From the NCBI GenBank assembly GCA_046597185.1, contig JBKJLF010000047.1:1-11023 (forward strand): a stretch of 11,023 nucleotides of DNA. The letters are read 5' to 3'. Positions 7,244 to 11,023 of the stretch are shown here, in pieces. The position numbers and the translations under genes are program-made. Each line of letters starts with the position of its first letter. Position 1 is the first letter of the stretch. The notes below the pieces were generated by a model, which saw only the letters and a program-made list of their open reading frames with translations, had not been told where the DNA came from and ran no database searches. This DNA comes from CAMBDR01 sp046597185 (lineage in GTDB: Bacteria > Pseudomonadota > Gammaproteobacteria > Burkholderiales > Burkholderiaceae_D).

Positions 7244-7390
7244 TACGACCCGCAGGCGGCAATAACCAGGTTGACAAACATCGAATGCCGCTATCATTTT
7301 GTAGCAAATAGACCACACCAAGAAGGCGAAACCCCAAAACACGTGTTTCCCCCTGGTAGCGCGCCCGAGTTTTCAAGACGCTGGTAGATT

Positions 7391-7447
7391 GGATAACATA
7401 TTATCCCATAAGGCAAAAAATGGCCTATAATGGCCAACATGTTATCC
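7391..7447. promoter_or_regulatory. hipBA promoter/operator region
   Basis: GGATAA-CATA-TTATCC (7391-7406) is a perfect inverted repeat, and a further GTTATCC lies at 7441-7447, mirroring the GGATAAC at 7391-7397. The TATCC/GGATA half-site matches the core recognised by E. coli HipB, though the half-site order here (GGATA first) differs from the E. coli TATCC-N8-GGATA operator. A consensus -10 TATAAT (7426-7431) is embedded in a second perfect palindrome, TGGCC-TATAAT-GGCCA (7421-7436). The -35 is poor and falls in the first operator. HipB binding here would autorepress hipBA. Confidence 0.65.
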
Positions 7448-7732
7448 ATTAATTTCAAACCTCCCGAGCAAGTCTTAAGCGAGCTTGGCCATCGCGCCAA
7501 GCTCGTGCGGTTGCGCTTAAATTTGTCGCGCCAAACCTTGGCCCAGCGCTCCGGGGTGCCTGCCAGTACCATTAAACGGTTTGAAACGACGGGCTTGATT
7601 GGTTCCGCCAGTTTGGTGGATATTTTATTTGCGCTGGATCGGCTGGATGAATTGGCGCATCTGTTTGGTGCGGCAGAGGTGCCAACGATTGCCGAGCTTG
7701 ACCTTGAACCACGTCAGCGGGGGCGGAAATAA
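7439..7732 (+). CDS. hipB: HipB-like antitoxin, XRE-family helix-turn-helix repressor
   Basis: DNA-binding antitoxin of a HipBA pair; it should neutralise HipA and repress the operon. The 97-aa product has an XRE/HTH_3 fold: LGHRAKLVRLRLNLSRQTLA forms the first helices, and SGVPASTIKRFETTG is the turn and recognition helix, followed by SLVDILFALDRLDELAHLFG as helices 4-5. The C-terminal tail, LDLEPRQRGRK, is basic. I choose the ATG at 7439 over the in-frame ATG at 7430, because 7430-7431 lies inside the consensus -10 TATAAT and neither start has a Shine-Dalgarno. The transcript would begin at or next to the 7439 ATG (leaderless). The stop codon overlaps the hipA start as TAATG. Confidence 0.85.
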   Translation: MLSINFKPPEQVLSELGHRAKLVRLRLNLSRQTLAQRSGVPASTIKRFETTGLIGSASLVDILFALDRLDELAHLFGAAEVPTIAELDLEPRQRGRK

Positions 7733-8976
7733 TGAAACACGTGCAACGGCTTAAAGTATTGTGTGATGGCGCGCTGGTGGGGGTGTTGGCACTGGCAGGT
7801 AAGGCAAAAATTGTCTTTGAATATGCGCCAGGGTGGCTGGCCAACGGTTTTGATGTGGCACCGCGCTCACTCAATTTTACCGCCGCGCCACAGTATGCCA
7901 AAGATCCTTTGTTTGATGGCTTGCACGGCGTATTTAACGATTCCTTGCCGGACGGGTGGGGCTTGTTATTGATGGATCGGGCTTTCAAACAGCGTTATGG
8001 CTGGGCGCGCCATGAAATTACCTCGCTTGACCGTCTGGCCTATATTGGCAATCGTGCCATGGGGTGTTTTGAGTATCAGCCCGAAATGAGCAATGAAAAC
8101 GTCGATGAGTGGGTCGATTTGGCCAGCATGGCGGCAGCGGCGGACCGGATTTTGGCGGGGAGCACCGAGGAAGTATTATCTGCTTTGCGCATTCAAGGTG
8201 GCTCACCCGGCGGGGCGCGCCCTAAAGTGACGGTCGCTTTATCCACAAATTCCACAAATTCAGAGCCTTGCCTTTCCGGATTTGGCGTTTTGCCAGCGGA
8301 TTTCAAGCATTGGCTGGTCAAGTTTCGCTCCAAGGAAGATCCGCTGGATATGGGGCGTGCCGAAAAAACCTATGCTGACATGGCCGCTCTGGCGGGTGTC
8401 GCCATGCCGCCAACGGCTTTGCTACCAGTGTTGGTCGATGGCAGGCAAGAGACTTTTTTTGCGGTGCAACGCTTCGACCGTAGCGGGGCACAAAAGCGCC
8501 ATGTGATTACGATGGCCGGGTTGTATTATGCCAATTTCAGGTTGCCTTGCCTTGATTATCAGGATGTTCTGGGCGCAACGGCCATTATTACCAAAGACAA
8601 GCGCCAGATTGAGCGGGCTTTCCGGCTGATGGTATTGAATGTATTGACCCACAACAAAGACGATCATGCCAAAAATTTCTCTTTCATTTGGCAAGACGGC
8701 GCTTGGGAATTGGCCCCGGCCTATGATTTGACGTTTAACCATGGCATGGGGGGCGAGCATATGACGGCTATTGCTGGCAGTGGCAATCCGGGGCCAGCCG
8801 AGTTGCTGAAAATCGCCGGGATGTTCCATCTGGAGGATGCTGAAAAAATCATTGATGAAGTGCGGGATGCGGTTGCGCAGTGGGGGCGTTTGGCGCAGGT
8901 TAATGATATTTCGGTAGCGACTCGCGATGACATTGCTGAGCAGCTTGGGGCGATTGAGCGGCGCTTTAAAAAGTAG
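7732..8976 (+). CDS. hipA: HipA-like serine/threonine kinase toxin
   Basis: HipA toxins phosphorylate a translation target (glutamyl-tRNA synthetase in E. coli) and cause growth arrest or persistence. The 414-aa product keeps the complete kinase set. An N-terminal subdomain spans about 1-110. The Ser-containing ATP loop is GGSPGGARPKV (156-166), with Ser158 matching the autophosphorylated Ser150 of E. coli HipA. The catalytic loop is NKDDHAKNFS (308-317), with Asp310 and Asn315. The metal-binding motif is APAYDLT (329-335) with Asp332. It is translationally coupled to hipB (TAATG). No frameshift or missing residue is seen, so a functional toxin is expected. The true target in this organism cannot be read from the sequence. 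Confidence 0.93.
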   Translation: MKHVQRLKVLCDGALVGVLALAGKAKIVFEYAPGWLANGFDVAPRSLNFTAAPQYAKDPLFDGLHGVFNDSLPDGWGLLLMDRAFKQRYGWARHEITSLDRLAYIGNRAMGCFEYQPEMSNENVDEWVDLASMAAAADRILAGSTEEVLSALRIQGGSPGGARPKVTVALSTNSTNSEPCLSGFGVLPADFKHWLVKFRSKEDPLDMGRAEKTYADMAALAGVAMPPTALLPVLVDGRQETFFAVQRFDRSGAQKRHVITMAGLYYANFRLPCLDYQDVLGATAIITKDKRQIERAFRLMVLNVLTHNKDDHAKNFSFIWQDGAWELAPAYDLTFNHGMGGEHMTAIAGSGNPGPAELLKIAGMFHLEDAEKIIDEVRDAVAQWGRLAQVNDISVATRDDIAEQLGAIERRFKK

Positions 8977-9174
8977 ATGGGTGTTTGAAAAAGACTTGAC
9001 GACACAGCCCAAGTGTGAGGATTTATTGCCTCGCGTGGAAAAGTGGTTCGTGATCGGGGCAAAAGTTGCGCTTATGATCACCGGGTTGTGGTAGGATATT
9101 TTGCTTGGGTGGTTTGAATTTCCTGGCCGCTTTCTTGGCCGTTTTTAGCGTGAAATAACACAGATTTTGGACGA

Positions 9175-9200
9175 CAAAAAACCTCGTGAGCAAAATCACG
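9175..9200 (-). terminator. Likely rho-independent terminator of the 9215-9812 pair
   Basis: Read on the minus strand: stem CGTGA, loop TTTTGC, stem TCACG, then AGG and a run of six T. It lies 14 bp past the stop of the 61-aa signal-peptide gene. The stem is short (5 bp). An overlapping alternative hairpin, AATCAC-AGAATC-GTGATT, also ends in T residues. Confidence 0.5.
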
Positions 9201-9214
9201 ATTCTGTGATTATT

Positions 9215-9400
9215 TCATAATTCGGGGTGTTGTGGGCGACGCCGCATCATGAAAGTTAGTTTCAAATCACCGGATAACGCTGCCAGACAATGTTGATCCG
9301 ATTTGGCATTGTTTAACTTTTCTGTTGCAAGGAAAGGGCTTGCATTGCAAAAAAATGTGAGTGCGATTAAAACAGTATATTTAAGGGAGGAATTCAACAT
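9215..9400 (-). CDS. Small protein with predicted Sec signal peptide, unrecognised
   Basis: A 61-aa ORF starts at an ATG (9400) with AAAGGTGG just upstream; an in-frame GTG lies at 9406. The N-terminus looks like a signal peptide: MLNSSLKY, then the hydrophobic TVLIALTFFCNASPFLA, with possible cleavage after FLA. TFFC is a poor lipobox, so a lipoprotein is unlikely. The mature part would be only about 36 residues (TEKLNNAKSDQHCLAALSGD...), ending in a basic RRRPQHPEL tail, so it may be a shortened relic. It overlaps the upstream 143-aa gene by 20 bp, suggesting coupling, and is followed by a likely terminator. A periplasmic small protein paired with a toxin-like partner recalls an immunity protein, but that is inference. 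Confidence 0.5.
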   Translation of the reverse strand: MLNSSLKYTVLIALTFFCNASPFLATEKLNNAKSDQHCLAALSGDLKLTFMMRRRPQHPEL

Positions 9401-9812
9401 ATCCACCTTTATCTGGGGTTAGCCGGGTTGGCAGGTTAGCTGAAGGCCAGTGCCCCAGCTTCTTTTTAAGTTGGTCAGACGAGAGCCAAGTGTTTTTAAC
9501 CATGACTTCAATATGAGAACCACTTTTTGCGCCATAAACCTTTACGTGTTGTCGTTCGGCCTTGATTGTTTCGTCATGATAGCCAATAAATATGCCAGCA
9601 CCAATGGCATGCGCAAAAACATGTACTTCAGCAATTTTTTCAGCAGCGTTGCCATTACTTAATGCGTCAAAAAATTGAAAGTCCCGATTGATATATTTTA
9701 CAATTACCTTTTGATATTTTTTGTCCAGTTCTTTTTTCAGTGTGGTAGCGAAAATTGAAAAATTCCCCAGTTCACCGCCGTTGCCGTAGAAAATCAGTGC
9801 TATATCTTTCAT
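9381..9812 (-). CDS. Unassigned 143-aa protein with H-A-I-G-A-G loop (possible truncated effector)
   Basis: I do not recognise this protein with confidence. It opens with a strand, IALIFYGNGGELGNF, then a helix (TTLKKELDKKY), a second strand (KVIVKYI) and a third strand leading into a conserved-looking turn, VHVFAHAIGAGIFIGY (about residues 63-78). The pattern resembles an alpha/beta-hydrolase elbow in which the Ser of H-S-x-G-G is Ala, or the His-bearing strand of a caspase-like fold. No Cys occurs anywhere. The second half (VKVYGAKSGSHIEVMVK, then GHWPSANLPTRL) follows abruptly and could reflect an internal in-frame deletion. The gene is clearly richer in A+T than imuAB or the CHAT remnant, suggesting separate acquisition. 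ATG at 9812; no strong Shine-Dalgarno. It overlaps the 61-aa signal-peptide gene. Confidence 0.6.
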   Translation of the reverse strand: MKDIALIFYGNGGELGNFSIFATTLKKELDKKYQKVIVKYINRDFQFFDALSNGNAAEKIAEVHVFAHAIGAGIFIGYHDETIKAERQHVKVYGAKSGSHIEVMVKNTWLSSDQLKKKLGHWPSANLPTRLTPDKGGYVEFLP

Positions 9813-9941
9813 GGTTTTTAATCATTTCATCCAGTTATGAAGGTTGCGGGGCAGTTACGTAGATACAGTACCTACGCTCACCGATGATGCGCCGTTATCC
9901 AGTATGCCATAGCCGCGTGCCTATCCGGTATCAAATTAAAA

Positions 9942-10680
9942 TTAACCACTGTAGCGATGCATACCTAACTTTTTTGGCTGAGGTGCGGCCAAAAAATCGG
10001 CCCAGTTGTGGATGACGGCACTGCTGCCGGAGTCACAGGCGCTTAAAAAGCACAGATGCGGCGGCTTGGCCGTGCCCTCTTGCAGCAAAGCGAGCAATTC
10101 GGTGCCGCTGATTTGATCCGGCACACCATTTGGCGCGGCCAGTTCCAGCGCATTGTGTTGCCCGTGGCCGCTCCAGTGGATGATGTGGTAGCCGCCCTGG
10201 CTGCGGATTTGTTCGGCCAAACGGGCGCGGGTGACGCCGTGGGCCAAAAAGTGCGCCACCACCTTGCGCTGTGGCGCGATTTGATCACGAAACAGCGCTT
10301 GCAGCGCGCGCCGCTCTTGGCGCAAGGCGAGCGGGAGTGAACCGATGGCTTCGGCGAAGACTGGCGCTGGTGGCCGGGGTGCCATCGGGTGCGGGAAGGT
10401 TGATGCGTAGCAGACGTTCGTGTTTTTCGGCGTACAGGTGGCGGAAGATGCCTTGGCCGAGGATGCGCAGGGCGATGGTGATGCCGGTGTCAAGGATGGT
10501 GGTGTCCGGGTTGGCTTGATAGAGGCGGATGTGGTTGTGCAGGTTGGAAAGGTGCTGGTGGTCGGTGGGGGTGAGGTGGGCCAACGCGGCAGAATGGCTG
10601 GCAATGCTCGTGCCATCTTGCCGCCGTAATTCCAAGAATAACGGGGCAGTCGCAGAAATAACAAGCAAGAATTCTTCCAT
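9942..10680 (-). pseudogene. Decayed CHAT-domain (caspase-like) protease gene, frameshifted and truncated
   Basis: CHAT proteins are caspase-family peptidases used in bacterial defence and cell-death systems. The N-terminal part (MEEFLLVISATAPLFLEL...RHLYAEKHERLLRINLPAPDG) is read from an ATG at 10680, or a GTG at 10686, in one frame. The catalytic part (LPLALRQERRALQALF...YHIIHWSGHGQHNALEL...HLCFLSACDSGSS) is in another frame. The switch must lie near 10345-10390. The dyad is preserved: His in SGHG (codon 10164-10166) and Cys in SACDSG (codon 10035-10037). The segment joining the halves seems too short, pointing to an internal deletion. The end (WADFLAAPQPKKLGMHRYSG, stop at 9942) stops soon after the Cys, where CHAT domains normally continue for about 60-100 residues. 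AAGGGA precedes the start. Non-functional as written unless frameshifting occurs. Confidence 0.7.
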
Positions 10681-10698
10681 TTGCACAAATCCCTTGCA

Positions 10699-10853
10699 CT
10701 ACTGTTTGCCAAACTTGGCCATGGCCTTCAAAAACGGCACGTCCGCTACACCTGCCGGAGTGACTGGATCAACAAATCCTCTTGCGTCGATCCACTATTG
10801 GACGCGCTCTGCTGCATTAATCCTAGATTCCTCAGTTGAAATTGGAAGTCCAT
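10699..10853 (-). pseudogene. Small broken ORF upstream of the CHAT remnant
   Basis: Two overlapping frames look protein-like. Frame 1 reads MDFQFQLRNLGLMQQ...EDLLIQSLRQV and stops at 10746; it is open back to a GTG at 10925. Frame 2 reads LPISTEESRINAAERVQ, an amber stop, then WIDARGFVDPVTPAGVADV and PFLKAMAKFGKQ, ending at 10699. Either a single-base loss near 10747-10752 joins LIQSLRQ to VADVPFLKAMAKFGKQ, or frame 2 is the gene with one in-frame TAG. It ends 18 bp before the CHAT start, so the two were probably one operon, the small protein being a partner. Family unknown; I cannot tell which reconstruction is right. Confidence 0.35.
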
Positions 10854-10944
10854 AAGAATGTCTTCATTTTTCTCGTTTTCCCCATAGAATTTGATGCAAA
10901 ATTGACGTTTTAGCGGGTTTTTCACGAAATGGGGAGATCACCAA

Positions 10945-11023
10945 ATGGGTGAGCCAAAAAACAAGGTACACAAGATCGCCGTGGCTGTCAAAGAGGTAAT
11001 CAACAACACCGCCAATGCCAACG
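10945..11023 (+). CDS. Partial CDS, N-terminus only, unrecognised
   Basis: An ATG at 10945 preceded by a strong GGGGAG Shine-Dalgarno (10931-10936, 8 nt spacing) opens 26 codons running off the right edge: MGEPKNKVHKIAVAVKEVIN and onward. Composition is Lys/Val/Asn-rich, likely helical and soluble, with no signal peptide. It is divergent from the broken CHAT operon. Too short for a family call, but the start signals are convincing. Confidence 0.6.
   Translation, partial: MGEPKNKVHKIAVAVKEVINNTANAN

Noticed and set aside
7337..7348. Perfect palindrome AAACACGTGTTT between yqhA and hipB
   Set aside because: Short isolated palindrome with no promoter or repeat partner nearby; could be a regulator site but nothing else supports it.
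8422..9081. 219-aa open frame on the minus strand opposite hipA
   Set aside because: It lies almost entirely antisense to a hipA gene with all catalytic motifs; it is a codon-bias shadow with no recognisable domains.
9050..9081. GTGATC...GATCAC inverted repeat downstream of hipA
   Set aside because: Six-base arms with a 20-bp loop and no T run; expected by chance in a region this size.
9125..9146. GGCC-N8-GGCC followed by GTTTTT, as a hipBA terminator
   Set aside because: Only a 4-bp stem, about 150 bp past the hipA stop; GGCC is self-complementary and common here, so support is too weak.
10902..10930. TTGACG-17-CGAAAT as promoter of the right-edge gene
   Set aside because: The -10 is poor and transcription would start after the GGGGAG ribosome binding site, leaving it out of the message.

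Overview
The window reads as part of a betaproteobacterial chromosome, most likely Burkholderiales (Oxalobacteraceae-like). I infer this from protein character, the moderately GC-rich coding style, a CTGT-N8-ACAG LexA box of the beta/gammaproteobacterial type, and an imuA-imuB pair. No genus can be fixed from the sequence alone.

Left part (1-4035), housekeeping-like genes. A membrane-protein gene runs off the left edge on the minus strand. It is divergent from a stand-alone, half-size GspF/PilC-type (T2SF) membrane protein gene. That gene converges on an AbfT/Cat2-like CoA-transferase (minus), and upstream of it lies a large putative Na+/H+ antiporter (minus).

Middle part (4175-7243). A canonical LexA box precedes overlapping imuA and imuB, two of the three parts of the SOS-induced mutagenic translesion cassette. 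The usual third gene, dnaE2, is not next to them; a YqhA-family (UPF0114) membrane protein gene follows instead. ImuB carries two separate 12-bp tandem repeat tracts, encoding HSVA-type and NKAG-type repeats. One lies near the N-terminus and one between the little finger-like region and the conserved C-terminal module.

Right part (7380-11023), accessory-looking. A complete hipB-hipA toxin-antitoxin pair has a palindrome-rich promoter, and its transcript is probably leaderless. Next is an AT-rich minus-strand pair: an unassigned 143-aa protein with an H-A-I-G-A-G loop, overlapping a 61-aa protein with a signal peptide, and ending in a likely terminator. Then comes a decayed minus-strand operon: a CHAT (caspase-like) protease gene that keeps its His/Cys dyad but is frameshifted, probably internally deleted and cut short, preceded by a small broken ORF. 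A new plus-strand gene starts at the right edge.

The sequence supports three themes: an SOS mutagenesis unit missing its polymerase partner locally, a HipBA persistence module, and the remains of a caspase-like/effector island. Two or three separate lesions in that island indicate decay rather than one sequencing error.
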